Assembly (NCBI RefSeq): GCF_900104595.1
Contig: NZ_FNVY01000004.1
Span: 1,054,001-1,118,000, forward strand
DNA length: 64,000 nt
From: Enterococcus timonensis
GTDB lineage: Bacteria > Bacillota > Bacilli > Lactobacillales > Enterococcaceae
Direction: 5' to 3'
In this document: positions 34,555-45,864 of the stretch, piece after piece
Layout of the letters: each line of letters begins with the position of its first letter
Numbering within the stretch: position 1 is the first letter of the stretch
Notes under the pieces: model-generated
Database searches by the model: none
What the model was told of the DNA's origin: nothing
The model's input: only the letters and a program-made list of their open reading frames with translations
Program-made: the position numbers and the translations under genes

Positions 34555-35457
34555 TTACCCCTCCTTTTTCATAATTAAGACACTTTGTTCTAAAACATTT
34601 TGAAAACTAACATTGCTTTGCCATTTATGTTTGGCTTGTAAAATAATTTCACTGCTGCGGGCTTTTTTTAAAGCTGGCAACATTTGGCGATGAATCTCAA
34701 ATAACAAAAGTGAAAAGAAAAATTCTTGCTGTTTTTTTTCTTTAAAATAAGGCACTAATTTCGTTTGGACCGAAATAAAACTATCCCAAGAGGTAGCGGT
34801 AAATTGTTCACCAAAACTTTCGGCCAGTTTACTAGCTTCTTGAAACCAAGGATCAGCTTCCATTGTTTCTGCTTCTTCTTTACTATCCGTTAAAAAGAGA
34901 AGGCGCGGAATATTTTCTGCTGGAATGGTTTTGGCTAATTGTTTTTCTAGCAAACTTTTAGAAAGTGGCAAAACGTGCATCAACTGGACCCGCGATAAAA
35001 TCGTCGGAATAACTTTTCCAATCGCTGTCGTCGTTAAAATCGCTAAAGTTTCATTTTGCGGATCTTCTAAAAATTTTAATAAACTATTCGCGGCACTGAC
35101 GGACATTTTTTCGCAATCAATAATCATAAAACCTCGTCGATTGGTTTCCATCCCGGATTTACCAAATTCCGTTTGCAACTGACGAATTTGATCAATTTTA
35201 ATTGTTGCCCCAGTTGGCTCCACCCACACGACATCGGGATGTTCCTTTTGGGCGATCCGAGTACAATTATTACATTGGCCACAAGGATCGAAATCTTGCG
35301 GGTTTTGACAAAAGAAGGCTTGCATCAAAAACAGAGCGACTTTGGAAAGTTCACTACTGTCTTCACCTTCAAAAAGATAAGCATGGAAAAGACGCCCATG
35401 CTTTAAACTATTATGGAGTTGTTGGTAAATGATCGGTTGTTCAGGTAATTGTTCCAT
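34555..35457 (-). CDS. holB: DNA polymerase III delta' subunit
   Basis: A 300-residue clamp-loader subunit. It has the AAA+ layout with a degenerate P-loop (FEGEDSSELSKVAL), as expected for delta', the zinc module CGQCNNCTRIAQKEHPD, and a sensor region (AANSLLKFLEDPQNETL). It works with the dnaX product encoded upstream. ATG at 35457. Normal length. Confidence 0.92.
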   Translation of the reverse strand: MEQLPEQPIIYQQLHNSLKHGRLFHAYLFEGEDSSELSKVALFLMQAFFCQNPQDFDPCGQCNNCTRIAQKEHPDVVWVEPTGATIKIDQIRQLQTEFGKSGMETNRRGFMIIDCEKMSVSAANSLLKFLEDPQNETLAILTTTAIGKVIPTILSRVQLMHVLPLSKSLLEKQLAKTIPAENIPRLLFLTDSKEEAETMEADPWFQEASKLAESFGEQFTATSWDSFISVQTKLVPYFKEKKQQEFFFSLLLFEIHRQMLPALKKARSSEIILQAKHKWQSNVSFQNVLEQSVLIMKKEG

Positions 35458-35497
35458 AATAGTCTCCTTTTACTTATGATTGATTTTAATTTTGATC

Positions 35498-36500
<1,003 letters not shown>

Positions 36501-36553
36501 AAAACCGCCTCCATCGTAGTAATCATACTGTAAACCATCCGAAAACTCAATCA

Positions 36554-37150
36554 TTACAGCTCTCGGCGCCCTTCTACAGCTTTCAATAAAGTAATTTCAT
36601 CTGCATATTCAATGTCCGAACCAACGGACAAACCATGCGCTAAGCGAGTCACTTTAATTCCCGCAGGTTTTATTAACCGGGATAAATAAATTGCCGTGGC
36701 TTCCCCTTCAGTCGTGGCGTTGGTGGCAATAATGACTTCTTTAACAATTTCATTATGCAACCGAGTAATCAGTCCGGTGATATTAATATCTTCTGGACCC
36801 GTTCCTTCCATTGGCGAAAGAACGCCATGTAAAACATGATACAATCCGGTATACTCGCGCATTTTTTCTAGCGCCATCACATCTTTTGGTTCTTCGACCA
36901 CAAGAATCGTTGACTGATCTCGTGATTTATCTTGGCAAATTTCGCAAGGATCACTTTCAGTAATATTGCCACAAATCGAGCAATAACTTAAATCACGTTT
37001 GACGGCAATTAATGATTTGGCGAACTCATTAACATCTGTTTCATCCATATCAATCACTTTAAAGGCCAGTCTGGTGGCTGTTTTTTGACCAATTCCCGGT
37101 AGTTTCATAAAACTTTCCATTAATTTGGCCACGGGTTGTGGATATTGCAT
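36554..37150 (-). CDS. recR: Recombination mediator RecR
   Basis: A 198-residue protein loading RecA with RecFO. Helix-hairpin-helix [14 protein letters not shown], zinc finger [16 protein letters not shown], and Toprim domain ([30 protein letters not shown]). Start set at ATG 37150 ([10 protein letters not shown]) with AAGGAGG. It lies directly after the EbfC gene, as in most bacteria. Confidence 0.95.
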   Translation of the reverse strand: MQYPQPVAKLMESFMKLPGIGQKTATRLAFKVIDMDETDVNEFAKSLIAVKRDLSYCSICGNITESDPCEICQDKSRDQSTILVVEEPKDVMALEKMREYTGLYHVLHGVLSPMEGTGPEDINITGLITRLHNEIVKEVIIATNATTEGEATAIYLSRLIKPAGIKVTRLAHGLSVGSDIEYADEITLLKAVEGRREL

Positions 37151-37210
37151 ACTGACCTCCTTTTTAATTCTGTAAGTCAACGTTTAACTAACGATAATTA
37201 TTTTGAAAAA

Positions 37211-37519
37211 TTAAAAGCCAGGCATCCCTTTTGTATATTTACCCATTGTTTTTTGAGTCGTTTCTTCGATTTGATTTAGCGCATCATTAATAGCTACAAC
37301 GAGTAAATCTTCCACTGTTTCCGCATCTTCTGGGTCAAGTGCAACTGGGTCAATTTTCACTTCTTGTAATTTTTTATTCCCGGTAAAAGTTACCGTCACG
37401 ACTTGTCCTGCTGTAGCGGTAAAAACTTGTTGATCTAATGTTTCTTGCACTTTGCCCATTTCTTTTTGCATTTTTTGCATTTGGCGCGCAATGTTTTGCA
37501 TGTTGCCCATGCCTCTCAT
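37211..37519 (-). CDS. YbaB/EbfC nucleoid-associated protein
   Basis: A 102-residue DNA-binding dimer of the YbaB/EbfC family: Met/Gln-rich helix (GNMQNIARQMQKMQKEMGKV), then the central sheet with VTVTFTGNKKLQEVKID. It sits between dnaX and recR, the conserved order. It starts at 37519. Its exact role in nucleoid organisation is modest and poorly defined. Confidence 0.93.
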   Translation of the reverse strand: MRGMGNMQNIARQMQKMQKEMGKVQETLDQQVFTATAGQVVTVTFTGNKKLQEVKIDPVALDPEDAETVEDLLVVAINDALNQIEETTQKTMGKYTKGMPGF

Positions 37520-37608
37520 CTGTTTTCCTTCTTTCTATAGTAAACACTCTTTTAACTCGTTAAATTCAAATTATTTATTTTTTTGTTTCAATTTCAAAGA
37601 TGACTTTT

Positions 37609-39438
37609 TCAGTCTTCCAAAACTTCTACCAGGTCTGTTCCAAATAGAGCCACCGCTTGTTCCACTAGTTGATCATTTTTATTATCTGGGGCCACTTCTA
37701 CTTCTTCATCGGCTAAATGAGCCATGTTTCCTTCTGCATTTTCCTCTGGCTCACTGTCACTAGAAGCTTTCAACTCGTCTTTGTGTAAGGCGATAAAATT
37801 TTTTCGCAAAGTCGGCCATGCTTCTTTAGGAATAGCGACTAGTTGAAACGGTTGACCAATCAGCTGATCAAATGCTTGAGAAACTACTTGATGAAGATAG
37901 GTATCCGCTTGCGCTCGGCTAGCCAGAAATTCATAATCAAAAGCGATCACCATCGCATCTTTTGAAGCAGCCACCACTTCGCCGGCTTTTAACATCGCCC
38001 GCTGGGTCACATCTAAAATTTGCAATAAGTCCTCCCAATGATGACGCACAGCCTGCAAATCTTCTCGCCGCGCATTTTTTAAAACTTCATAGACGCGCGC
38101 TTTAGGAATTTCAGCTGTCGGCGTATTGCTTCTAGTAGCTGGCTGACTTTTTTGCGGACGTTGCGCGTGGCCGGTTTGCATTTGTTGGCTTAAAGTATTT
38201 ACTTGTTGTTGGAGCTGTTTAATTGTTTCTTGCAAATGATTCATTTCGTCGCGATTTTCTAGCCCGTTTTCTTCATTCGTTAAAGCAGATTTATTTTCCA
38301 TGCTCATTTTTTCAGACAATATTTTGGCCGGCGCTACTGGAGAACTTTCTGCTTTATTTGCAATCGTCGCTAGTTTCACCGTCATCACTTCCAAATAAAG
38401 ACGACCGGCATTAGTGAATCGCAAATTTTGTTGGGTTTCATTTAAAATATTAAAGGCGGTGTAAATCGTCTCTGGTGCCAAATTTTGCGTTAAAGCAATA
38501 AATTCTGGGGTAATTTGGTTAGTTTGTTTATTTAAAAATGCTGGCGACTGCTGATACATCAAAACATCCCGCAGCTCGTTCATTACATTTTCCACTAAGC
38601 GTTTCGGTTCTTTGCCATTTTGCAAAATATTCGCCAATGTCGCTAAACTTTTTTCCACATCATGGTCAGAAATTTGTTGCAAAAAAGTAATTAACGTCGC
38701 ACTAGATAAACTCCCCGTAACAACGAGGGCCGCTTCTTGGGTGATTTTCTCGCCACTAAAAGCAATCGTTTGATCGAGAATCGATAGTGCATCTCGCATG
38801 CCGCCTTCTGCTGCCAAAGCTACAGTTAACAGGGCATCGTCTTCATAGGGCACATTCATTTTATCTAAAATTTCTTTTAAATGAGGGACAATATCGGAAA
38901 CTTCAATTTTTTTAAAATCAAAGCGTTGGGTCCGGGAAATAATTGTCGCTGGAATTTTGTGCGGTTCCGTGGTTGCTAAAATAAAAATAACACTTTCAGG
39001 TGGCTCTTCTAACGTTTTTAATAAAGCATTAAAAGCACCGGTGGAAAGCATATGAACTTCATCAATAATATAAACTTTAAACGCCGTTTGTGTGGGAGCG
39101 TATTTCACTTTATCCCGCAGTTCGCGGATTTCATCTACGCCATTATTCGAAGCGGCATCAATTTCAATGACATCGTTGATTTTCCCAGCTGTAATTCCGA
39201 GACAAATTTCACAAACATTACAAGGTTCACCATCTACTTGATGGGGACAATTAATTGCTTTAGCGAAAATTTTCGCCGCCGATGTCTTACCAGTACCACG
39301 TGGGCCGGTAAATAAATAAGCATGACTTGTTTTGTGGTTGGCGATGGCATTTTTCAGCGTTTGGCTAATGGCAGTTTGTCCAATAATATCAGAAAATTTT
39401 TGCGAGCGCCAGACGCGATAGAGCGCTTGATAAGCCAT
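37609..39438 (-). CDS. dnaX: DNA polymerase III gamma/tau subunit
   Basis: A 609-residue clamp-loader motor. P-loop GPRGTGKTSAAK, zinc module with CPHQVDGEPCNVCEIC, Walker B DEVHML, and sensor SRTQRFDF. The C-terminal third is Gln-rich with a coiled coil (about 385-425), as in tau, and an acidic end. Only the full-length product is expected; no clear slippage heptamer was noted. It is the first gene of the leftward replication/repair run to rsmI. Confidence 0.94.
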   Translation of the reverse strand: MAYQALYRVWRSQKFSDIIGQTAISQTLKNAIANHKTSHAYLFTGPRGTGKTSAAKIFAKAINCPHQVDGEPCNVCEICLGITAGKINDVIEIDAASNNGVDEIRELRDKVKYAPTQTAFKVYIIDEVHMLSTGAFNALLKTLEEPPESVIFILATTEPHKIPATIISRTQRFDFKKIEVSDIVPHLKEILDKMNVPYEDDALLTVALAAEGGMRDALSILDQTIAFSGEKITQEAALVVTGSLSSATLITFLQQISDHDVEKSLATLANILQNGKEPKRLVENVMNELRDVLMYQQSPAFLNKQTNQITPEFIALTQNLAPETIYTAFNILNETQQNLRFTNAGRLYLEVMTVKLATIANKAESSPVAPAKILSEKMSMENKSALTNEENGLENRDEMNHLQETIKQLQQQVNTLSQQMQTGHAQRPQKSQPATRSNTPTAEIPKARVYEVLKNARREDLQAVRHHWEDLLQILDVTQRAMLKAGEVVAASKDAMVIAFDYEFLASRAQADTYLHQVVSQAFDQLIGQPFQLVAIPKEAWPTLRKNFIALHKDELKASSDSEPEENAEGNMAHLADEEVEVAPDNKNDQLVEQAVALFGTDLVEVLED

Positions 39439-39605
39439 TTGTCCACCTTCTTTCCAAAAACTTTTCTACTTTCTATTATACATAAAAAACCGACCCTTTG
39501 AAAGTGAATCTATTGATTTTTTCTAATGCTTTTCCCTTCAAAAAGGCTGAAAATATGGAAGCGTGGTATAATTGCTTTAAACAAATAATTACTGGAGGGA
39601 TTTTC

Positions 39606-40889
39606 ATGGGATTATTAAAAGCAGCTACATCAACAATCGGAGGGGCGCTGGCCGATCAATGGCTAGACGTCGTGGAACCAAACGATATGGGTCAACAAAC
39701 TGTCGTAACGACTGGGATTAAAGTCCGTCAAAATGATAAACGAGGCAGCAACCGCAAAGGCACTGAAGATGTCGTTACTGACGGATCAGTGATTCATGTT
39801 TATCCTAACACTATGATGCTGTTAGTGGATGGCGGGAAAATTATCGACTTCACCGCTGAAGAAGGCTACTATACCGTAAAAAATGATGCCGCCCCCTCAT
39901 TATTTAAAGGGAATTTTAAAGGTGCGATTGAAGAAAGTTTTGAGCGTTTTAAATTTGGTGGCGTTACACCGCAAAAACAAAAAGTTTATTTTATTAATTT
40001 GCAAGAAATTAAAGGGATTCGTTTTGGCACCAGTTCTCCGTTAAATTATTTCGATAACTTTTATAATGCAGAATTATTTTTGCGGGCGCACGGCAATTAC
40101 TCGATTCGCATTACAGATCCAATTTTATTTTTCAAAGAAGCGATTCCAAGAAATACCGATCGAGTGGAAATCGATGATATTAATGAGCAATACTTGGCTG
40201 AATTTTTAACGGCTCTACAAAGCGCCATTAATCAATTGTCGCAAGATGGTCAGCGGATTAGTTATGTTCCGTCAAAAAGCGTGGAACTTTCTAAATATAT
40301 GGCTGAAGTTTTAGATGCTGAATGGAAACAAAATCGTGGCATGGAAGTTGCTAGTGTAGCAGTCTCCAGTATTTCTTATACGGACGATTCGCAAAAATTA
40401 ATCAATATGCGTAATCAAGGTGCCATGTTGGGCGATGCTAACGTACGCGAAGGTTACGTGCAAGGGGCGATGGCTCGCGGGATGGAAGAAGCCGGGAAAA
40501 ATCCTGGTGGTGCAGCTAGCGGATTTTTCGGTGTCGGGATGGGAATGAATCAAGCTGGAAATTATTTTTCCGATGCCAGTCGCCAAAATGCGCAGCAAGC
40601 CCAAGACCAAGCGCAAAAGCAAGCCCAAAATCAAAACCAAAATCAAGGCGCCGGAGCTAATACCAATGCCAACGCTGACGGACAATGGACTTGCCCAAAA
40701 TGTGGCACAGTAAACACCGGTCGTTTTTGTAGCAATTGTGGAACGGAAAAACCAGCTCCGGTTGCTGAAAATACAAGTTCAAAAATTGAAATGAAATGCC
40801 AAGCCTGTGGTGAAGTCGTTGATTTGAGTAATGGCGTTCCGAAATTTTGTCCTCATTGTGGCAAGCCTTTTGTTGGCGCCCCACTTTAA
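39606..40889 (+). CDS. SPFH-domain/zinc-ribbon protein (YdjI-like)
   Basis: A 427-residue protein: SPFH-like domain (about 1-290), a Gln/Asn/Ala-rich linker (about 325-365), then two zinc ribbons, CPKCG...CSNCG and CQACG...CPHCG. This is the layout of B. subtilis YdjI, a flotillin-related protein of the phage-shock/nisin stress module. Start set at ATG 39606 (MGLLKAATST) behind GGAGGG; the upstream open frame lacks a ribosome site. First gene of a three-gene rightward operon. Confidence 0.85.
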   Translation: MGLLKAATSTIGGALADQWLDVVEPNDMGQQTVVTTGIKVRQNDKRGSNRKGTEDVVTDGSVIHVYPNTMMLLVDGGKIIDFTAEEGYYTVKNDAAPSLFKGNFKGAIEESFERFKFGGVTPQKQKVYFINLQEIKGIRFGTSSPLNYFDNFYNAELFLRAHGNYSIRITDPILFFKEAIPRNTDRVEIDDINEQYLAEFLTALQSAINQLSQDGQRISYVPSKSVELSKYMAEVLDAEWKQNRGMEVASVAVSSISYTDDSQKLINMRNQGAMLGDANVREGYVQGAMARGMEEAGKNPGGAASGFFGVGMGMNQAGNYFSDASRQNAQQAQDQAQKQAQNQNQNQGAGANTNANADGQWTCPKCGTVNTGRFCSNCGTEKPAPVAENTSSKIEMKCQACGEVVDLSNGVPKFCPHCGKPFVGAPL

Positions 40890-40913
40890 AAATAAAAAAG
40901 GAAGTGCGTCTGC

Positions 40914-42050
40914 ATGGAAGCTGTCACTCATAAATGTCCTAACTGCGGCGGTGGCTTAACTTTTGAGCCGGCTGATCAAAAATTTCACTGCCCTTTTTGC
41001 CTCTCCATTTTTACGGAAGCAGAAGTTTTAGACTTTGAAAAAAAACAAGCCGCCGCTCATGTCGGTGCTACTGTTCCGATTGAAAATCCTGCTGAAACTT
41101 TGACTGATGTTGATCAAACGGCGGCTGACAAAACAACTGATGCCGAGGCTGAATCTACAGAAAATGCAACAGATTTAGAAATGTATCTGTGCCCTAACTG
41201 TGGGGCGGAAATTGTTACCGAACCCACAACGGCGGCGACTTATTGTTATTTCTGCCATAATCCAGTAGTTTTATCAGGGCGCTTGTCTGGAACTTTTCAA
41301 CCAGAAAAAGTTTTGCCATTTGCCATCACTAAAGAGCAAGCAGTCGAAAAATTTCTCGCTTGGACGAAGAAAAAATATTTTATTCCAAAAAACTTTTTTG
41401 ACGAAAAACAAATCCAGCTCCTGACTGGTGTTTATTTCCCTTATTGGGACGTTGAAGCTGATTTAAAAGGACAATTTCAAGGCAAAGGAACCACTTTGCG
41501 CATTTGGCGGATGGGCGACATTGAATATACTGAAACCAAACAATTTGCCATTAATCGCCGGGGGAATTTGAAATTTTCTCAAATGATTAAAAATGCCTTG
41601 TCGAAAAATACTCAAAAGAAAATGGTAACTTCCATTCTACCTTTTCAATTGGAGAAAGCTGTTAACTTTCACAGCCAGTATCTCGCCGGTTTCCAAGCTG
41701 AAAAAAGAGATATTGAAATTAATGAATTGAATAAAGAAATTAACGACGATTTAAAACGATACGCCACTTCGATGCTGAAAGCTTCCGTCAATCAGTACAA
41801 TACAGTGACTGGTGAAAAAACATCGATTGAAGTAACAGATCAAAAAAATCATTACGTCTTGTTACCAGTTTGGCTTTTAACGTATCGCAATCCAGGAGAT
41901 GAGACGGTTTATTATTTCGCCTTAAATGGTCAAACAGGAAAAACTGCCGGAATTCTGCCCATTAGTCAGAAAAAATTAGCGCTAGTTTCAGGTGGAATTT
42001 TTGCAGCTGTCTTCTTATTGGCCTTGTTAGGAGGGTTCTTCTTACTATGA
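40914..42050 (+). CDS. Zinc-ribbon membrane protein (YdjG-like)
   Basis: A 378-residue protein with two N-terminal zinc ribbons (CPNCGG...CPFC, about 8-28, and CPNCGAE...CYFCH, about 86-108), a central soluble domain, and one C-terminal membrane segment (about 355-377, LALVSGGIFAAVFLLALLGG). It matches the plan of B. subtilis YdjG, which with YdjH anchors the stress proteins YdjI and PspA. ATG at 40914 with GGAAG; its stop overlaps the next start by 4 bp. Confidence 0.8.
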   Translation: MEAVTHKCPNCGGGLTFEPADQKFHCPFCLSIFTEAEVLDFEKKQAAAHVGATVPIENPAETLTDVDQTAADKTTDAEAESTENATDLEMYLCPNCGAEIVTEPTTAATYCYFCHNPVVLSGRLSGTFQPEKVLPFAITKEQAVEKFLAWTKKKYFIPKNFFDEKQIQLLTGVYFPYWDVEADLKGQFQGKGTTLRIWRMGDIEYTETKQFAINRRGNLKFSQMIKNALSKNTQKKMVTSILPFQLEKAVNFHSQYLAGFQAEKRDIEINELNKEINDDLKRYATSMLKASVNQYNTVTGEKTSIEVTDQKNHYVLLPVWLLTYRNPGDETVYYFALNGQTGKTAGILPISQKKLALVSGGIFAAVFLLALLGGFFLL

Positions 42051-42862
42051 AAAAATTTGCGATTTTTTTAGGGACGCTCTTTCTTTTCTTAAGTTTGAGT
42101 CTCGGGGTGAACGCCGCAGATTCAGTTGTCATTGACGATGCCGACTTATTAAGCGCCAGTGAGATGAGTGAATTAACTAATCAAATGAATGCGCTGGCTG
42201 AAAAAACAAAAGCCCCGATGATGATTATTACAAGTTATGATTTAGACCAAGACGATCCTCGTTTCGGTGTCGACCGGCGTTTAGGCGATTATGTTGGCGA
42301 TAATCAAAATGGAATTCTGTTTTATTTAGATATGACTGGCCGCACAGTTTATCTTTCAACTTCTGGAAATATGATTCATTATTTGACAGATAGTCGAATT
42401 GACCAGGCACTAGACGCGATTTATGAGGGCGGATTGACTGATGGAAATTATTTTTCCGCGGCGCAAATATTTATTCAAGAAACTGAAAAATATTTTGATG
42501 CTGGCGTTCCAGGCGGCCATTACACCGTCGATGAAGCTACTGGAAAAGTGACTAAATATAAGACAATCACCTTATTGGAAGGCATCATTGCGTTTGTTTT
42601 GGCCGCCGGATTGGCGTTAGCATTTTATTTTATCACCCGCAATCGGTATCGTTTAACTAAGGTGGACTATGCTTACTCATTTTCCGAACACGGCACGCTA
42701 GACTTGACTGAAAAAGAAGACCCCCTGGTCAACTCCTTTATCACCACCCGGCGCATTCCGAAAGTACAAAATAATAATAAAGGCGGCGGCGGTGGTGGTG
42801 GCGGAAGTACCACTCACTCCAGCGGTGGTGGCTCATTCGGTGGCGGCAGCCGCGGATTTTAA
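42047..42862 (+). CDS. TPM-domain membrane protein (YdjH-like)
   Basis: A 271-residue protein with a signal peptide (cleavage likely after GVNAA), an extracellular TPM domain (VVIDDADLLSASEMSEL onward), a membrane segment (about 177-195) and a cytoplasmic tail ending in a glycine/serine-rich run before SRGF. This is the YgcG/YdjH pattern. Overlapped by the upstream gene, it completes a YdjI-YdjG-YdjH-like unit. A terminator follows at once. Confidence 0.85.
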   Translation: MKKFAIFLGTLFLFLSLSLGVNAADSVVIDDADLLSASEMSELTNQMNALAEKTKAPMMIITSYDLDQDDPRFGVDRRLGDYVGDNQNGILFYLDMTGRTVYLSTSGNMIHYLTDSRIDQALDAIYEGGLTDGNYFSAAQIFIQETEKYFDAGVPGGHYTVDEATGKVTKYKTITLLEGIIAFVLAAGLALAFYFITRNRYRLTKVDYAYSFSEHGTLDLTEKEDPLVNSFITTRRIPKVQNNNKGGGGGGGGSTTHSSGGGSFGGGSRGF

Positions 42863-42873
42863 ATGATCAAAAG

Positions 42874-42919
42874 AACAGGCGCAAACCAAGAAGACTTGGT
42901 TTGCGCCTGAATTTTTTTT
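42874..42919 (+). terminator. Terminator of the YdjIGH-like operon
   Basis: CAGGCGCAAACCAAG (42876-42890) pairs fully with CTTGGTTTGCGCCTG (42895-42909), 4-nt loop, eight T after. Confidence 0.95.
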
Positions 42920-42933
42920 GGTTTTGAGCTGAG

Positions 42934-43043
42934 CGGTGTGTTTTCGCTAATACTTAGGAAAAAAGATAAAACCTCTAGAAAATATTCTATTTTCCTCAGT
43001 TTTCCTATTTTTCTACAGTATTTAGCAGCCAAAACACATCCTT
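42934..43043 (-). repeat. Polarised palindromic intergenic repeat, copy 6
   Basis: Leftward AAGGATGTGTTTTGGCTGC at one end and GAAAACACACCGC at the other. Central TAGGAAAA/TTTTCCTA arms. It is in tandem with copy 7, 5 bp apart. Confidence 0.78.
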
Positions 43044-43048
43044 ATTTG

Positions 43049-43165
43049 ACGGTGTGTTTTGGGCAATAGCTAGGGAAAAAGATGAAATTATTTAAAAATC
43101 CAAAAGAGGGATTTCCAAAATTTTCCCTATTTTCCTACGCTATTTAACGCCCAAAACACAACCTT
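43049..43165 (-). repeat. Polarised palindromic intergenic repeat, copy 7
   Basis: Leftward AAGGTTGTGTTTTGGGCG to CCCAAAACACACCGT, with the shared CTTTTGGATTTTTAAA core. It begins right behind the terminator of sRNA candidate B. Confidence 0.8.
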
Positions 43166-43166
43166 A

Positions 43167-43258
43167 AACAAAAACCGCCCTGCATACCTACAGGGTGGAA
43201 GAAAGGAGTTTTTTTACTTTGGAGGAGTAAAAAAATGAAAAAGTGTTAGGGTTTTGTT
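43167..43258 (-). ncRNA. Candidate small RNA B (anti-Shine-Dalgarno type)
   Basis: Leftward unit of about 92 nt, paralogous to candidate A. TATATT (43265-43270) followed by CATACCAAC; body with UUUUUCAUUUUUUUACUCCU, CCAAAGUAAA and a second AAACUCCUUUC, all complementary to ribosome sites; terminator hairpin 43175-43198 and T-rich tail. The opposite strand offers only a 4-codon frame, so coding is unlikely. Ends are predicted. Confidence 0.55.
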
Positions 43259-43284
43259 GGTATGAATATACTATACCGAGAAGT

Positions 43285-43301
43285 TTTGAAGAAAGTATGA
43301 A
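43285..43301 (-). promoter_or_regulatory. 11-bp-spaced direct repeat upstream of sRNA B
   Basis: Leftward TTCATA (43301-43296) and TTCAAA (43290-43285), 11 bp apart, ending 14 bp from the -10: the same geometry as at 30363-30379. Suggests a common OmpR-family regulator. Confidence 0.5.
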
Positions 43302-43348
43302 CAAACTTTTGGTAATTTGCTAAGAATTGCTAAGTTTTTCTAAAACGA

Positions 43349-45805
43349 TTATTTCCCTGGTTTGAATCGTTTCAAACGAAGTGCATTTAACAAAACAGAC
43401 ACTGAGCTAAAACTCATGGCAGCGCCAGCAATCATGGGATTTAACAGCGGTCCGCCAAATAAATGCAAGACCCCCATCGCCACTGGAATACCTAAAACGT
43501 TATAGGCAAATGCCCAGAAAAGATTCTCTTTGATATTTTTAATTGTCTTTGAACTTAGCTCAATGGCTGTTGGGACGTCCATCAAATCACTGCGCATTAA
43601 AACAATATCTGCCGATTCAATAGCCACGTCGGTTCCACTACCAATGGCGATTCCCACGTCGGCTTGCGCTAAGGCTGGTGCATCGTTAATTCCATCCCCC
43701 ACCATAGCCACTTTGAATCCTTCTTGTTGGAGTTTGGCAACTTCTTTTGCTTTATCTTCAGGCATGACCTCGCTTAAGACGCGATCGATACCTACTTGTT
43801 TGGCGATGGCAGCGGCGGTTTTTTCGTTGTCGCCGGTAATCATAGCGACGGTTAAGCCCATTTCGTGCAATCTTTTTACAGCAGCGACAGAATTTTCTTT
43901 CAAAGTATCGGCGACGGCAATTAATCCAGCGAGTTGTCCATCCACTGACAAATACATCGGTGTTTTCCCGGCAGCTGCTAAAATATCCGCTTGCTCGTGT
44001 GCTGCATTGGTTAAAATATTTTTTTGTTGCATTAATTTTTGATTGCCTAATAAAATTTCTTGGCCTTCAATGGTTACGGTAATTCCTAAACCAGGTAAAG
44101 CTGAGAAATTTTCTGACAGGCTCACTGCTAAGTTTCGACTTTTGGCCCCTTCAATTATTGCTTCACCTAATGGATGCTCTGATCCAACTTCGGCGGTAGC
44201 GGCTAGTTGTAAAACTTCTTCTTGAGTGAAATTTCCAAAAGTGATCACATCAGTGACGACGGGTTTTCCTTGGGTAATCGTGCCCGTTTTATCAAAAACA
44301 ATCGTTTGAATTTTGTGAGCTGTTTCTAAGGCGTCCCCTGATTTAATCAAGACACCATTTTCTGCGCCTAGTCCAGTCCCCACCATAATTGCTGTTGGTG
44401 TGGCCAAACCCAGTGCACAAGGACAAGCAATCACCAAAACTGAAATGGTAATCGTTAAAGCAAAAACCCACGACTCTTGTCCTAAGAAAAACCAAGCCAG
44501 TCCTGCTAAAATCGCTAAAGCAATCACGATGGGAACGAAAACGCCTGACACGCGATCGGCTAATTTGGCAATCGGCGCTTTACTTCCTTGCGCTTCTTCA
44601 ACTAATTTAATAATTTGGGCCAGCGTGGTTTCTTGTCCCACTTTGGTCGCTTTAAATTGGAAGGTACCATTTTTATTAAGAGAGGCCCCCACTACTGCAT
44701 CGCCAATCTTTTTTTCCACCGGCAAACTTTCGCCAGTAATCATAGCTTCGTCCACAGCCGAAGTTCCTGCTACTAGGACGCCGTCCACGGGGATTTTTTC
44801 ACCTGGACGGACAACTAAAATATCGTCAGTTGCCACTTGATTGATTGGTACTTCCATTTCTTGACCATTTTTTATAACCCGCGCAGTTTTTGGCGCCAAA
44901 TCCATTAATTGTTTAATGGCTTCTGAGGTTTTTCCTTTTGAACGGGCTTCGAAATATTTCCCCAAAGTAATTAAAGTTAAAATCACCGCCGCTGATTCAT
45001 AATATAAATTCATGGCAAAATGATGATCGCCTAAGAAAACCTGAACCGTTCCATATAAACTATAAATTACCGCCGCACTAGTTCCTAAAGCCACTAGCGA
45101 ATCCATATTAGGATGTCCTTTAAAAAGGGCCCGAAAACCAATCGTAAAGAAACTTCTCCCGAAAAATAAAACCGGTAATGTTAGTAGTAATTGAACTATG
45201 GCAAAAGTTTGCGAATGCACCATGGGATTTAAAAATTCTGGCAGCGGCGCTCCTATCATGTCCGCCATGGCGATGTATAAAACTGGAATCGCGAAAATCG
45301 CTGACAAATAAAATCTCTGCCACACTTGATGAAGCTGAGCTTGTTTTTTTTCATTTTGTTGCTCAACTGTTGACGCGTCAGCACCTTGCATAAATTGCGC
45401 TTGATAACCGGCGTCTTCCACCGCTTTGATAATTATTGGCACTTCGCTAGCTGGCGCAGAAACCAACATTTTTTCACTGGCCAAATTCACACTAGCCTTT
45501 TGAACGGCTGGCAACTGATTGACTACTTTTTCAATTGTTTGCGCACAAGAAGCACAAGTCATACCGCTAATGGTAAATTGCAACGCGTCGGTGGCAGGTT
45601 CCACCGCTTGATAACCGGCATCTTTCACCGCTTGAAAAATATTTTCAGGCGAGATTGCTACTTGATCAAAGTCGACACTTAATTTTTCTGTGGCCAAATT
45701 GACATTGGCACTCGCTACTCCATCAAGTTTACCAACCGCTTTTTCCACCGTCTGGGCACAAGATGCACAAGTCATCCCCTCAATCGCATAAGTTTCTTTC
45801 AACAT
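43349..45805 (-). CDS. copA: Copper-translocating P-type ATPase
   Basis: An 818-residue P1B ATPase with two N-terminal heavy-metal domains (each [10 protein letters not shown]), eight predicted membrane segments, the CPC metal site ([11 protein letters not shown]), phosphorylated Asp in [14 protein letters not shown] and the nucleotide motif [10 protein letters not shown]. It exports (or transports) copper. Start set at ATG 45805 ([10 protein letters not shown]) behind GGAGG, which itself lies within a longer frame. Cop boxes upstream; no copY or copZ gene in the window. Confidence 0.94.
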   Translation of the reverse strand: MLKETYAIEGMTCASCAQTVEKAVGKLDGVASANVNLATEKLSVDFDQVAISPENIFQAVKDAGYQAVEPATDALQFTISGMTCASCAQTIEKVVNQLPAVQKASVNLASEKMLVSAPASEVPIIIKAVEDAGYQAQFMQGADASTVEQQNEKKQAQLHQVWQRFYLSAIFAIPVLYIAMADMIGAPLPEFLNPMVHSQTFAIVQLLLTLPVLFFGRSFFTIGFRALFKGHPNMDSLVALGTSAAVIYSLYGTVQVFLGDHHFAMNLYYESAAVILTLITLGKYFEARSKGKTSEAIKQLMDLAPKTARVIKNGQEMEVPINQVATDDILVVRPGEKIPVDGVLVAGTSAVDEAMITGESLPVEKKIGDAVVGASLNKNGTFQFKATKVGQETTLAQIIKLVEEAQGSKAPIAKLADRVSGVFVPIVIALAILAGLAWFFLGQESWVFALTITISVLVIACPCALGLATPTAIMVGTGLGAENGVLIKSGDALETAHKIQTIVFDKTGTITQGKPVVTDVITFGNFTQEEVLQLAATAEVGSEHPLGEAIIEGAKSRNLAVSLSENFSALPGLGITVTIEGQEILLGNQKLMQQKNILTNAAHEQADILAAAGKTPMYLSVDGQLAGLIAVADTLKENSVAAVKRLHEMGLTVAMITGDNEKTAAAIAKQVGIDRVLSEVMPEDKAKEVAKLQQEGFKVAMVGDGINDAPALAQADVGIAIGSGTDVAIESADIVLMRSDLMDVPTAIELSSKTIKNIKENLFWAFAYNVLGIPVAMGVLHLFGGPLLNPMIAGAAMSFSSVSVLLNALRLKRFKPGK

Positions 45806-45864
45806 TTTTACCTCCATTTTAAAATCTATGAATTTTAAATCTAAATTTCTTTAAAAAGTTGGTT

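Noticed and set aside
37609-39438. Programmed frameshift in dnaX
   Set aside because: No obvious A-rich slippery heptamer with a following hairpin was noticed in the reading frame; a single full-length product is assumed.
43530-44840. Long open frames antisense to copA
   Set aside because: Complement of a clear, full-length P-type ATPase gene; no ribosome sites or family features.
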